A program made the translations under genes and the position numbers. From contig CAJUTM010000013.1 of NCBI GenBank assembly GCA_910589595.1, forward strand, positions 1 to 64,000: a stretch of 64,000 bases of DNA, written 5' to 3'. The DNA is from an uncultured Eubacterium sp. Lineage in GTDB: Bacteria > Bacillota > Clostridia > Lachnospirales > Lachnospiraceae. Of the stretch, positions 34,291-41,818 are shown in pieces. Numbering within the stretch: the stretch's first letter is position 1; every line of letters starts with the position of its first letter. The notes beneath the pieces are model-generated. The model worked only from the letters and a program-made list of their open reading frames with translations, made no database searches and was not told the DNA's origin.

Positions 34291-34326
34291 AAAAAACGCT
34301 GGAAATATGCGTGTTCCCAGCGTTTT
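34291..34326. terminator. Bidirectional terminator-like hairpin
   Basis: Arms AAAACGCTGG and CCAGCGTTTT with a fourteen-base loop and A/T tracts on both sides, at the probable right end of the island. Confidence 0.6.
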
Positions 34327-34424
34327 ATAGGGTTCTTTATGCTCGCCACGCCCCCTCCATTCCGCAAACTGTCTACGACAGTATTGCTTCATGTCGGGTC
34401 ACGGCTGTCGCCGCATACTCGTTC

Positions 34425-34469
34425 AAAAAAGGAACCATCTGAGAGCAAGCTCTCATTGGTTCCTTTTTC
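34425..34469 (-). terminator. Terminator of rpsB-tsf
   Basis: Long hairpin with outer arms AAAAAGGAACCA and TGGTTCCTTTTT and an inner GAGAGC/GCTCTC stem, about 30 bases beyond the tsf stop codon; symmetrical tails. Confidence 0.85.
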
Positions 34470-34497
34470 ACTCGTGCGTGGCTCGTAGCTAACGCGT

Positions 34498-35433
34498 CTA
34501 TTTCATCTGTGCTGCTACTTCTGCTGCAAAGTCCTCTTCTTTCTTCTCGAGTCCCTCGCCTGTCTCAAAGCGGATAAACTGTGACAACTTCAGGTTTGAA
34601 CCGGTTGCCTTAGCGACAGACTGAACATACTGCGCCACATTTTCCTTATCTTCTGCTTTTACATAAGCCTGCTCTAATAAGCACACTTCTTTGAGCTCTT
34701 TATTCAGGCGTCCGGTAATCATCTTCTCGATAATATTATCCGGCTTGCCTGCATTCTTAGGGTCATTTTTCGCCTGTGCGAGAAGAACTTCTTTTTCTTT
34801 TTCCTTGTAGTCTTCTGACACATCGTCGGTAGAGAGGTACAGCGGACTCATAGCGGCAATCTGCATTGCCACATTCTTCAGGCACTCAACAACCTCGTCT
34901 CCGGTATTGTCTGTCTCTGCTGCCACGAGAACGCCAATCTTGCCGCCTGCGTGGATATAATCTACTACCAGACCGTTCTCACAGGATACTTTGGCAAAAC
35001 GGCGGATATTCATATTCTCACCGATTGTTGCAATTTGGGAAGCCAGTTCTTCTTTGACTGTCTTGGAAGTATCGGCAGCCCACGGCTCAGCCATAAATGC
35101 ATCAATGTCTTCTGCGTCAGAAGCGCTCACCTGTGTCGCTACTGCGGCAACGAAATTCTGGAACTTTTCATTTTTAGCCACAAAATCCGTCTCACTGTTG
35201 ACTTCAACGATGGCAGCGCTTTTACCATTCTCGCTGATATTTGTCTTTACAATTCCCTCTGCGGCAATCCGGCCTGCCTTTTTCTCGGCCTTGGCAAGAC
35301 CATTCTCACGAAGCCACTCAACTGCCTTATCCATATCGCCATCGGTATTTGTAAGAGCTTTCTTACAATCCATCATACCGGCGCCTGTCATCTCTCTCAA
35401 TTCTTTTACCATTGAAGCTGAAATATTAGCCAT
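34498..35433 (-). CDS. tsf: Elongation factor Ts
   Basis: Guanine-nucleotide exchange factor that recycles EF-Tu-GDP. The N-terminal UBA-like domain carries LREMTGAGMMDCKKAL, followed by the exchange-core VEVNSETDFVAKN motif and a C-terminal dimerisation/coiled-coil region with VCLLEQAYVK. 311 residues is typical. It follows rpsB by about 25 bases in the usual rpsB-tsf pair. Confidence 0.97.
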   Translation of the reverse strand: MANISASMVKELREMTGAGMMDCKKALTNTDGDMDKAVEWLRENGLAKAEKKAGRIAAEGIVKTNISENGKSAAIVEVNSETDFVAKNEKFQNFVAAVATQVSASDAEDIDAFMAEPWAADTSKTVKEELASQIATIGENMNIRRFAKVSCENGLVVDYIHAGGKIGVLVAAETDNTGDEVVECLKNVAMQIAAMSPLYLSTDDVSEDYKEKEKEVLLAQAKNDPKNAGKPDNIIEKMITGRLNKELKEVCLLEQAYVKAEDKENVAQYVQSVAKATGSNLKLSQFIRFETGEGLEKKEEDFAAEVAAQMK

Positions 35434-35457
35434 TGTTCAAAATCCTACCTTTCTAAA

Positions 35458-36198
35458 TTATACTGCCTCTTCTTCTGATTCTGCTTCTTCAACCGGAGCT
35501 TCATCTGCCATTGATTCACCCTGATTTGCCTCGATAACAGCGTCCGCCATTTTGGAAACAATCAGTTTAACGGCACGAATAGCGTCATCATTTCCCGGAA
35601 TAACATAATCCAATTCTTCCGGGTCGCAGTTCGTATCTACAATACCAATCAAAGGAATGCCAAGGATGTGCGCTTCCTGAATACAAATCTTCTCTTTCTT
35701 TGGGTCAACAACAAAGATAGCATCCGGAATCTCTTTCATATCCTTAATACCGCCAAGGTTTTTCTCCAATTTTGCCCATTCCTTTTTCAGGTTAATAACC
35801 TCTTTTTTCGGAAGCACATCAAATGTTCCGTCTTCTGACATCTTCTCAATAGCTTTCAATCTCTTGATACGAGCCTTAATCGTCTCAAAATTAGTCAGCA
35901 TACCGCCAAGCCATCTCTCATTGACATAATACATACCACAGCGCTCAGCCTCTGTCTTAATTGAATCCTGCGCCTGCTTTTTCGTACCGACAAAAAGAAT
36001 TTTGCCGCCGTCGGCTGCAATTTCTTTAATCGCATTGTAGGCCTCGTCCACTTTTCCTACCGATTTCTGCAAATCAATGATATAAATACCATTTCTCTCA
36101 GTATAGATGTACTCTGCCATTTTAGGATTCCATCTTCTCGTCTGATGTCCAAAATGAACACCTGCCTCCAGTAACTGTTTCATTGAAATAACACTCAT
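35458..36198 (-). CDS. rpsB: 30S ribosomal protein S2
   Basis: Small-subunit protein at the head-body junction, needed with S1 for mRNA binding. Family features include LLEAGVHFGHQTRRWNPKM at the N-terminus, LFVGTKKQAQDSI, NERWLGGMLTNF and GIPLIGIVDTNCDPE. 246 residues is normal; the acidic Glu/Ala tail is extended. It is the first gene of rpsB-tsf and begins right after the fla-locus tail gene. Confidence 0.97.
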   Translation of the reverse strand: MSVISMKQLLEAGVHFGHQTRRWNPKMAEYIYTERNGIYIIDLQKSVGKVDEAYNAIKEIAADGGKILFVGTKKQAQDSIKTEAERCGMYYVNERWLGGMLTNFETIKARIKRLKAIEKMSEDGTFDVLPKKEVINLKKEWAKLEKNLGGIKDMKEIPDAIFVVDPKKEKICIQEAHILGIPLIGIVDTNCDPEELDYVIPGNDDAIRAVKLIVSKMADAVIEANQGESMADEAPVEEAESEEEAV

Positions 36199-36305
36199 TA
36201 TTTCTTACCTCCATTTGGTTTTTCTTCCACCTGCTTCTTCTTTTTGCCACACCGATAACGGCACCATAGCAAAAATCAACAGGTGTGATTTTTTCAATCC
36301 GATTT

Positions 36306-36334
36306 ATTATAACACGCCGTTACACATATGGCAA
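36306..36334 (-). promoter_or_regulatory. Sigma-A-type promoter of rpsB-tsf
   Basis: On the minus strand TTGCCA (36329-36334) and a perfect TATAAT (36306-36311) are 17 bases apart. The leader of about 100 bases contains short inverted repeats that may serve S2 autoregulation. Confidence 0.75.
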
Positions 36335-36368
36335 GAAAATTTTTCTATTTTCATATGCACCGGTTCCA

Positions 36369-36911
36369 CTACTCACTCCGTGTAATAATCTTTGCAATCT
36401 GGGAATAACTTGCGCCCACCGGAATTTTATATGTGCCGGTCCGAATTTTCCGCGCCATTCCGCTTTTTTCAATATACTTATCAAAGGCGTCTGCATCTTT
36501 AATGATTCCGGCTTCTTTCATCTCCCTTGCCACGGAACTCGATAACAATCCGTCCCGCACCGTAAATTTCCGTTTGCTCGTCGAATTACCGGCGGTTGGC
36601 TTCGGCTTGTCCTCCTTTGTAGATGTCGCCGTCGGCTTGGCGTCAGGCTTTTTTGTTGTATCCGCTGTCGGACTTTGCGATTGTTTTGGCAATGCTTCCG
36701 GTGTATCCGCGGGAGTTGCCGTTACGGCAACCGCCGAACCACTGGCCGTCGCTGTCGCCTGCGGCGTCTTTTCAGGAAAGACCATCCCTAATTCCTTTGC
36801 CCTCTGTACGACCGTTTCGCCGGAATCCTGTTTGCGGTATCCGATAGACAGGATAAGCGCGGTAATGAGTATTCCCGCTCCCAGTCCCCGTAAAAAATAT
36901 TTCTTTTTCAT
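36369..36911 (-). CDS. Membrane protein with YceG/MltG-like N-terminal module only
   Basis: A 180-residue protein: membrane segment about residues 8-25, a low-complexity Thr/Pro/Ala/Lys linker (about 48-110), then a small C-terminal domain (VRDGLLSSSVAREMKEAGII, FDKYIEKSG, GTYKIPVGASYSQIAKII). That domain resembles the LysM-like subdomain that precedes the catalytic part of MltG/YceG transglycosylases. The catalytic glutamate domain is absent, so it may bind glycan rather than cut it. The ATG overlaps the TAA of the upstream gene by one base. It is the last gene of the flagellar unit before rpsB. Confidence 0.72.
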   Translation of the reverse strand: MKKKYFLRGLGAGILITALILSIGYRKQDSGETVVQRAKELGMVFPEKTPQATATASGSAVAVTATPADTPEALPKQSQSPTADTTKKPDAKPTATSTKEDKPKPTAGNSTSKRKFTVRDGLLSSSVAREMKEAGIIKDADAFDKYIEKSGMARKIRTGTYKIPVGASYSQIAKIITRSE

Positions 36912-37579
36912 TATCTCTTGCCCCCGTACAATGCAATAACCAGTTTCACTTCACCCTGACCGATGTTCAATTCCTTTGAAATTTCCAAAATAGATTTTCC
37001 CTCTTTATACATTTTCTGAATTTGCAAATTTACATTGCCCGGAATACTGCTCCGCTTCTCCGTCTTCGGAGCCGTCGGTTTCGCTTTCTGTTTTGGCTCC
37101 CCGACTGATTTTGGTTTCGGCGCCGCAACGGCCGGCGCGCTCTGGACAGGAGGTTTTGCAGCTTTTACTTCTTCAGTGGCAGCCGGTGACGGCTGCGGCG
37201 CTTTCACCGGCTCAAGTACGATATTTTTAATTTCCTTTTCTTTCTCATTCAGCATATTGTACATAAAAACAACTTCCTGATGGTTGTTTTCAATCTTCTC
37301 CAGCAATTGTCTCGAGAACTCGTCCACCGCCATAATCTTATCATTACACAGGCGGTTCATCTGATCCTCCGTTGTATCTACCAGTTCATTTTGTATGTCT
37401 GTCAAAATATTATCGATTCTGTCCCGAATCATCTGCTCTTCCTTTTCCGACCAGACAGCAGAGGAACGAACTGCTTCCCCGTCGTCTTCCAGTCCGGCAG
37501 CTTTCTTTCCGGAAACAAAAAAACTAATGCAAATGCAGGCAAAACCCGCAATAATTAAAAATACTTCCAAACCTGTCAT
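36911..37579 (-). CDS. Membrane-anchored coiled-coil protein with C-terminal HTH-like motif (DUF6115-like)
   Basis: About 222 residues: one N-terminal membrane segment (about 3-21), a helical segment (DRIDNILTDIQNELVDTTED), an Ala/Pro/Lys linker, and a C-terminal 36-residue unit (MYKEGKSILEISKELNIGQG) that looks like a sigma-70 region-4 type helix-turn-helix. The start at 37579 is five to six bases after GGAGG; the frame opens at 37663 but the extra residues look non-natural. It resembles a DUF6115-type family (from memory) that occurs at the end of fla/che operons in Lachnospiraceae. Role unknown. Confidence 0.72.
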   Translation of the reverse strand: MTGLEVFLIIAGFACICISFFVSGKKAAGLEDDGEAVRSSAVWSEKEEQMIRDRIDNILTDIQNELVDTTEDQMNRLCNDKIMAVDEFSRQLLEKIENNHQEVVFMYNMLNEKEKEIKNIVLEPVKAPQPSPAATEEVKAAKPPVQSAPAVAAPKPKSVGEPKQKAKPTAPKTEKRSSIPGNVNLQIQKMYKEGKSILEISKELNIGQGEVKLVIALYGGKR

Positions 37580-37721
37580 AACTTCCTCCATTTTCACAAT
37601 TACGGCTTTTGACCTTTTACACCCAACTATGACCGTTGTTTCACAACTACGGCAATTCATCAAACATTCGAAATCCGCTGATTTACTGCGTAAATCGCTC
37701 CTTCCTCATGTTTGGCAGGTC

Positions 37722-38030
37722 TCATATCATAATATCAAAACTGCTGTTGGAACGCGGGGCCATCTTCTGCTCTTTTTTATCGTCTTTCTTTTTCTTTTTC
37801 GACCGCCCGCCGGCATACCCTTTTCCCGAGCCGCCGCTGTTATCGTATTCATTCGTCTCACTTTCCTGTGTCTCTGCCGTCTGCTGGGCCTGCTGTACCG
37901 TGTCACGCTGAAATTGTACTGCGCTCTGTTCTCCGGTATTCTGATATTGCGTATTTTCTTTTCCCTGTATTTCTGCTGCATTGACTGTGCGCGGCGCCAT
38001 CGTGACCGCATCGATTGTTCCCATTGGCAT
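37722..38030 (-). CDS. Small Gln/Lys-rich protein of the flagellar operon, unknown function
   Basis: About 102 residues, hydrophilic and probably disordered: PMGTIDAVTMAPRTVNAAEI at the start, Gln/Thr-rich middle, GRSKKKKKDDKKEQK near the end. The start at 38030 is eight bases after GGAGGG. Competing frames over the same bases have no ribosome-binding site. It lies between the DUF342 gene (22 bases upstream) and the DUF6115-like gene and should be in the same transcript. Confidence 0.62.
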   Translation of the reverse strand: MPMGTIDAVTMAPRTVNAAEIQGKENTQYQNTGEQSAVQFQRDTVQQAQQTAETQESETNEYDNSGGSGKGYAGGRSKKKKKDDKKEQKMAPRSNSSFDIMI

Positions 38031-38051
38031 AACGATACCCTCCAATCCTCA

Positions 38052-39650
38052 TTACAATCCAACCATCTTTACATCCGCGCCGTCGCGGACAAACCGGCAA
38101 TGCGATACCGATTCATGCTGAATTTTCTTTACGTCTTTGACGACAATTTCAACACCCTGATAGACGACATTGTCAACGCGGATACACGCTTTTTTATTCT
38201 TTTCGATACGTCGTAGCAAACGTTCTCTTTCTTCTTTCTTTTCCCGTATCTGTTTCACCAGTTCCGGTTTTTCGATTGTCGCACTTTTCAGGTACTTTTT
38301 CTGCTCCGGCGTAATCTCCTGCTTTTTTGCCAGTTTTTCCTTTACTTTATGGACAATCTGTTCTATTTTCTGCAGAGCCTTTTCCGCCTCTGTGATTTCC
38401 TCTTTCAAATCGTTCGTGCGGACAATCAGCTCTTTTTCCGAGATAATTTCTATTTTCGTCGCAGCTCCCATCGTCGAGCCGAGATTGGTAACGCTTATAT
38501 CGGCATATGTCTTCACACTGCCGCCGTTAATCTGTCCTTTTTTCCCGAGAACTTCTATTTTCTCCTGACAGGATACCTGACTGTGCAAAATGGCGTCTGA
38601 GCGGAGACTTCCTTTACAAACGACTTTGCTGTTCTCTAAAAATTTGGCGGTAATATTTCCCTCTGCCTCCAGTGTGCCACGGTCTGCCCCCTGCATGCCG
38701 CGCTTTAAGACGATGTTTCCTCCGGATATGAGAGTCGCGCCCTCGACAACGCCGTTGACGATAATATCTCCCTCCGCCTTTATGGCGAAGCCCGTATTGA
38801 CATTTCCCGCCACTTCTACCGTTCCCTTGTATTCGATATCTCCCGTAGAAGCATCTACATTGGCGGGAACGTGATAGACATTAGATACCATTACCATATC
38901 TTCAACCAGTGTGACATGTCCCGAAACATCCGAGTAAATATGCAGCTGGTCTTCCGACAATGTTATGTTGCGTCCAAAACGCAAGTGCCTTACTTTCACT
39001 TTCTTCGGGGGAATTGGCTTGCCCAGCACGGAGACACCCGCCTTTCCGCGATAAGCCGGCGTCAGGGTTGCCAGTTTATCTCCTGCCTGAACAGATTTAA
39101 TATTCCCCAGTTGGTGAAAATCTACACTGCCATCTTCCTTTAACTTTGGTTTCGCCGTCGTATTGATATCAAAAAAATACTGTATCTTCGCACTGTGTCC
39201 CTGTACCGGAGGCGTCGCCTCCGCCATAATATATTCACGTCCGTATTCGTGGTGCTCCAGAAAATGCCGTATCGCCTTTTTCTTTATGCCGTGACAGACT
39301 CCCGCATGCTTTAAATCGCTGATAATATCCTCTTCCGTAAGCGATGCGCCGCCCGTTGAGGGCGGATAGAAACGGACAAAGGCACGCTCTCCCATCGGGG
39401 TGATGGAGACCAGACATTTCTCGCTCTCCGGAATAATCTCCCCCTCTTTTAAAAGGAGCGGACTGTCAAACTCCAGATTCTTAATATATTGGTCAATTGC
39501 CACCTCATCATAATCGGGAAAGGATATCATGTCCAGATAGTTCATAACATCTTCTACCGTAAACATATTTCCATCTACTTCCGGTGGAAATACTTTCATC
39601 CACATTTTGCCATCTTCGTGAAGCAATTGAAAATAACCGTTGGCCGCCAT
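38052..39650 (-). CDS. FapA/DUF342-family protein
   Basis: A 532-residue protein: N-terminal region of about 180 residues, then the DUF342 right-handed parallel beta structure (about 185-400) seen in repeated hydrophobic-glycine strands such as VNTGFAIKAEGDIIVNGVVE and GNIVLKRGMQGADRGTLEAE, then a coiled coil (about 400-470). Homologues beside fliA are called FapA-like and have been linked to flagellar or polar regulation, but the biochemical role is not settled. It follows fliA in the operon. Confidence 0.82.
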   Translation of the reverse strand: MAANGYFQLLHEDGKMWMKVFPPEVDGNMFTVEDVMNYLDMISFPDYDEVAIDQYIKNLEFDSPLLLKEGEIIPESEKCLVSITPMGERAFVRFYPPSTGGASLTEEDIISDLKHAGVCHGIKKKAIRHFLEHHEYGREYIMAEATPPVQGHSAKIQYFFDINTTAKPKLKEDGSVDFHQLGNIKSVQAGDKLATLTPAYRGKAGVSVLGKPIPPKKVKVRHLRFGRNITLSEDQLHIYSDVSGHVTLVEDMVMVSNVYHVPANVDASTGDIEYKGTVEVAGNVNTGFAIKAEGDIIVNGVVEGATLISGGNIVLKRGMQGADRGTLEAEGNITAKFLENSKVVCKGSLRSDAILHSQVSCQEKIEVLGKKGQINGGSVKTYADISVTNLGSTMGAATKIEIISEKELIVRTNDLKEEITEAEKALQKIEQIVHKVKEKLAKKQEITPEQKKYLKSATIEKPELVKQIREKKEERERLLRRIEKNKKACIRVDNVVYQGVEIVVKDVKKIQHESVSHCRFVRDGADVKMVGL

Positions 39651-39722
39651 ACTTATCCTCCTGCATTTTGTAAATCAAAGAGTTCGGCCCAAAAGGTATT
39701 CCACCTCCTGAGCCTGCTAATT

Positions 39723-40487
39723 TCAAAATAAATTAAGCAAATCAACCGAATCGCCTAACTGTACTTTAATTTTCTGTAACGCCTTTGTGTGTAACTGCGA
39801 AACACGGGATTCCGACACCGACAAAATCTCACTAATCTCCTTTAGTGTCAGCTCCTCATAATAATATAACGTAATTACTTTCTGCTCTTTCTCCGTTAAA
39901 GTCCTGAGAGCCTCAACAAGCATCTCCTTTAGTTCCTGTTTTTGTATCGCATTCTCCGGCTGCTGAAATTTGGTGCCGAAAGTCTCGATACGACCTTCGC
40001 TTCCCTGTTCCAGATAGTCGTCTAAAGAAACCAGATTGGTAAATTCTGCCTCGGTTTTCCAATTTTCATATTCGTCTAATGTTATACCAAGCTCGTCCGC
40101 CACTTCCTGCGGGGTAGCGGCACGTCCATATTCGCTTTCCAGTTTGGCCACGGCGGTATCCATCCGCTTCTGTTTCTGGCGCAGCGTCCTCGGAATCCAG
40201 TCCATTTTCCGGATTTGGTCAAGAATGGCACCGCGAATACGCAGACTTGCATAAGTCTCAAATTTAACATTTTTAGCCATATCATATTTGTCAATGGCGT
40301 CAATCAGACCGAAAATACCATACCCCACTAAATCATCATATTCCACCGTATATCCCAAATACATACTAAGACGTCCGGCCACCAGATTCACTACGTTGGC
40401 ATACTCCAAAATCAATTGTTCGCGTAGTTCGGGAGTTTTGGCCACATGATACCGGTCCCATAATTTATTTCTGTCCGCTTCCCTCAT
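39723..40487 (-). CDS. fliA: RNA polymerase sigma-28 factor (FliA/WhiG family)
   Basis: Directs transcription of late flagellar genes (filament, chemoreceptors) and is normally held by FlgM. Regions 2 (EYDDLVGYGIFGLIDAIDKYD), 3 (AKLESEYGRAATPQEVADEL) and 4 (LTLKEISEILSVSESRVSQL) are all present. 254 residues is normal. The ATG follows AAGGACGTAGCAG. No flgM is in the window. Confidence 0.95.
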   Translation of the reverse strand: MREADRNKLWDRYHVAKTPELREQLILEYANVVNLVAGRLSMYLGYTVEYDDLVGYGIFGLIDAIDKYDMAKNVKFETYASLRIRGAILDQIRKMDWIPRTLRQKQKRMDTAVAKLESEYGRAATPQEVADELGITLDEYENWKTEAEFTNLVSLDDYLEQGSEGRIETFGTKFQQPENAIQKQELKEMLVEALRTLTEKEQKVITLYYYEELTLKEISEILSVSESRVSQLHTKALQKIKVQLGDSVDLLNLF

Positions 40488-40503
40488 CTGCTACGTCCTT
40501 TCC

Positions 40504-40830
40504 CTATCCATTTCTATTCGCTTCCTCCGCTTCCGGAACCTCCTGCTTTTCTGCCTCTTCCGCTTCCATCGCTTCGCGCTCTTCCTGCTCCCTGCGCGCC
40601 TGCTCCTCTGCTTCTCTCCGCTTGCGCTCTGCCTCGACCATGGCAAGATGTTCTGCCTGTACACGTCCGACGATTTGCGCTGCAATCTGTCCGATAATAT
40701 AAAAAACAATGAGCACGATGAGCAATGTAATCAAACTGTATTGCACCGGCCAACCTTGTACTACGCTCAAAATGCAGCACACCAAACCGGCCGCCAGCAT
40801 AACCAATGCAGGAATATACCTATATTTCAC
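40504..40830 (-). CDS. Small membrane protein with Glu/Arg coiled-coil tail, fla operon
   Basis: About 108 residues: two membrane segments (about residues 5-22 and 31-52), then a highly charged helix (MVEAERKRREAEEQARREQE) likely to form a coiled coil in the cytoplasm. I place the start at GTG 40830 (VKYRYIP) because GAGG lies eight bases upstream; GTG 40839 overlaps that site. It sits between cheD and fliA, a place where I expect a short unannotated gene in related genomes. Function unknown. Confidence 0.68.
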   Translation of the reverse strand: MKYRYIPALVMLAAGLVCCILSVVQGWPVQYSLITLLIVLIVFYIIGQIAAQIVGRVQAEHLAMVEAERKRREAEEQARREQEEREAMEAEEAEKQEVPEAEEANRNG

Positions 40831-40843
40831 ATTAAGCACCTCT

Positions 40844-41329
40844 CTAGATTTCCAATTTACCTTTTCCCACGACTCTAATCTTTAACGAGCCGTTTTCCGG
40901 ACAAAACACAATGGTTCTCCCATAATGCTCCCCAACATGTTCTGCCCTTATCGGGATGTTATGCGTCTTTAAAAACCCGCGGACTGCATTGACATTCTGT
41001 TCTCCGATATTAAGCGCCTCGCTTTGTGACTCAAACGCAAACATCTTCGCACCGCCCGCTATTTTCGAATACATGTGCGTCGGGTCGGCTCCCCGCTTCA
41101 GCATCTCCTGAAACATATCTTCCAGACAGGTGTCCGCAAATTTCCTGCGATTTCCCTCTTCGTTGTTCCATTTCAATTTTGTGCTATCTGGCAGCATAAT
41201 ATGTGCCATTCCACACAACCCCGAAATTTCATCGCATAAGACAACTCCGATACACGAGCCTAAACCAACCGTACTTATCCGCTCCGGTGAATTACATATT
41301 TTGTAATCCGCCATTCTCACACGTATCAT
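40844..41329 (-). CDS. cheD: Chemoreceptor glutamine deamidase CheD
   Basis: Deamidates glutamines in chemoreceptors and, with CheC-type partners, tunes adaptation. The Cys-His-Thr catalytic set is recognisable: GLGSCIGVVL (cysteine), CGMAHIMLP (histidine) and conserved strands in RIVVFCPENGSLKIRVVG. 161 residues is typical. It lies 7 bases after cheW, with a weak ribosome-binding site and probable coupling. Confidence 0.95.
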   Translation of the reverse strand: MIRVRMADYKICNSPERISTVGLGSCIGVVLCDEISGLCGMAHIMLPDSTKLKWNNEEGNRRKFADTCLEDMFQEMLKRGADPTHMYSKIAGGAKMFAFESQSEALNIGEQNVNAVRGFLKTHNIPIRAEHVGEHYGRTIVFCPENGSLKIRVVGKGKLEI

Positions 41330-41336
41330 GATTACG

Positions 41337-41807
41337 TCACGCTTCTTTCTTATCCTCTACGACTGCCACAATATCTAACAGAGAGATTAGACTTTCATCA
41401 CTCTTTTTACCGATACCGGACAAAAATGATGCATTTTCTTCATCTAACTTAAAGGCAGGCTTTTCTATCTTTCTCGGGTCCAGATTTACTACCTCCTGCA
41501 CCTCATCTACAATGAAACCAATCATCGACTGGTCTTCCGTGCGAATAATAATAATACGGGTTGCATTGGCATAGACATCATCTTCCAGTCCGAACTTTCT
41601 TCTCAGACTCATAATCGGAACTACTTCTCCACGCAGGTTAATTACCCCTACATAATAACTCTGTGATTTCGGCACACGGGTAATTCTCTGCATACGGACA
41701 ATATTATCCACATATGAAATGTCGATTCCGTACTGTTCATCTCCCAGTTTCACAACGATGTACTGTATCTCTTCTACGGATTCCATTCCTGTCATATACT
41801 CTTCCAT
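41337..41807 (-). CDS. cheW: Chemotaxis adaptor CheW
   Basis: Couples chemoreceptors to the kinase CheA. The two intertwined five-strand barrels of the family are visible: YIVVKLGDEQYGIDISYV, VGVINLRGEVVPIMSLR and FIVDEVQEVVNL. 156 residues is usual. The ATG follows GGAGGTGCTGAC. It lies between cheA and cheD. Confidence 0.96.
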   Translation of the reverse strand: MEEYMTGMESVEEIQYIVVKLGDEQYGIDISYVDNIVRMQRITRVPKSQSYYVGVINLRGEVVPIMSLRRKFGLEDDVYANATRIIIIRTEDQSMIGFIVDEVQEVVNLDPRKIEKPAFKLDEENASFLSGIGKKSDESLISLLDIVAVVEDKKEA

Positions 41808-41818
41808 GTCAGCACCTC

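Larger units (their letters stand above)
31148..34330. mobile_element. Putative conjugative-element remnant
   Basis: The stretch carries genes typical of Firmicute conjugative elements (ArdA-like, RHH-like, AbrB-like, each with its own terminator or operator-like repeats). It has a truncated degV at the left end and lies between two housekeeping operons (pheST and rpsB-tsf). No integrase, relaxase, T4SS gene or obvious att repeat is present, so it is a relic or a small genomic island. Boundaries are approximate. Confidence 0.55.
34055..34497. other. Gene-free region at the right edge of the island
   Basis: The 443 bases hold six TGACCAACTT repeats (34118-34237), a strong hairpin (34291-34326) and the rpsB-tsf terminator (34425-34469). 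A minus-strand frame at 34152-34367 reads through the repeats and lacks a ribosome-binding site, so I do not accept it as a gene. Confidence 0.6.

Noticed and set aside
34152..34367. 71-residue minus-strand frame over the repeat cluster
   Set aside because: Its KVGQ-type repeats are only the translation of the 10-bp DNA repeats, and it lacks a ribosome-binding site.
37727..38100. Alternative minus-strand frames of 111 and 65 residues over the small Gln/Lys-rich gene
   Set aside because: No ribosome-binding site and odd composition; the chosen frame has GGAGGG at the right distance.
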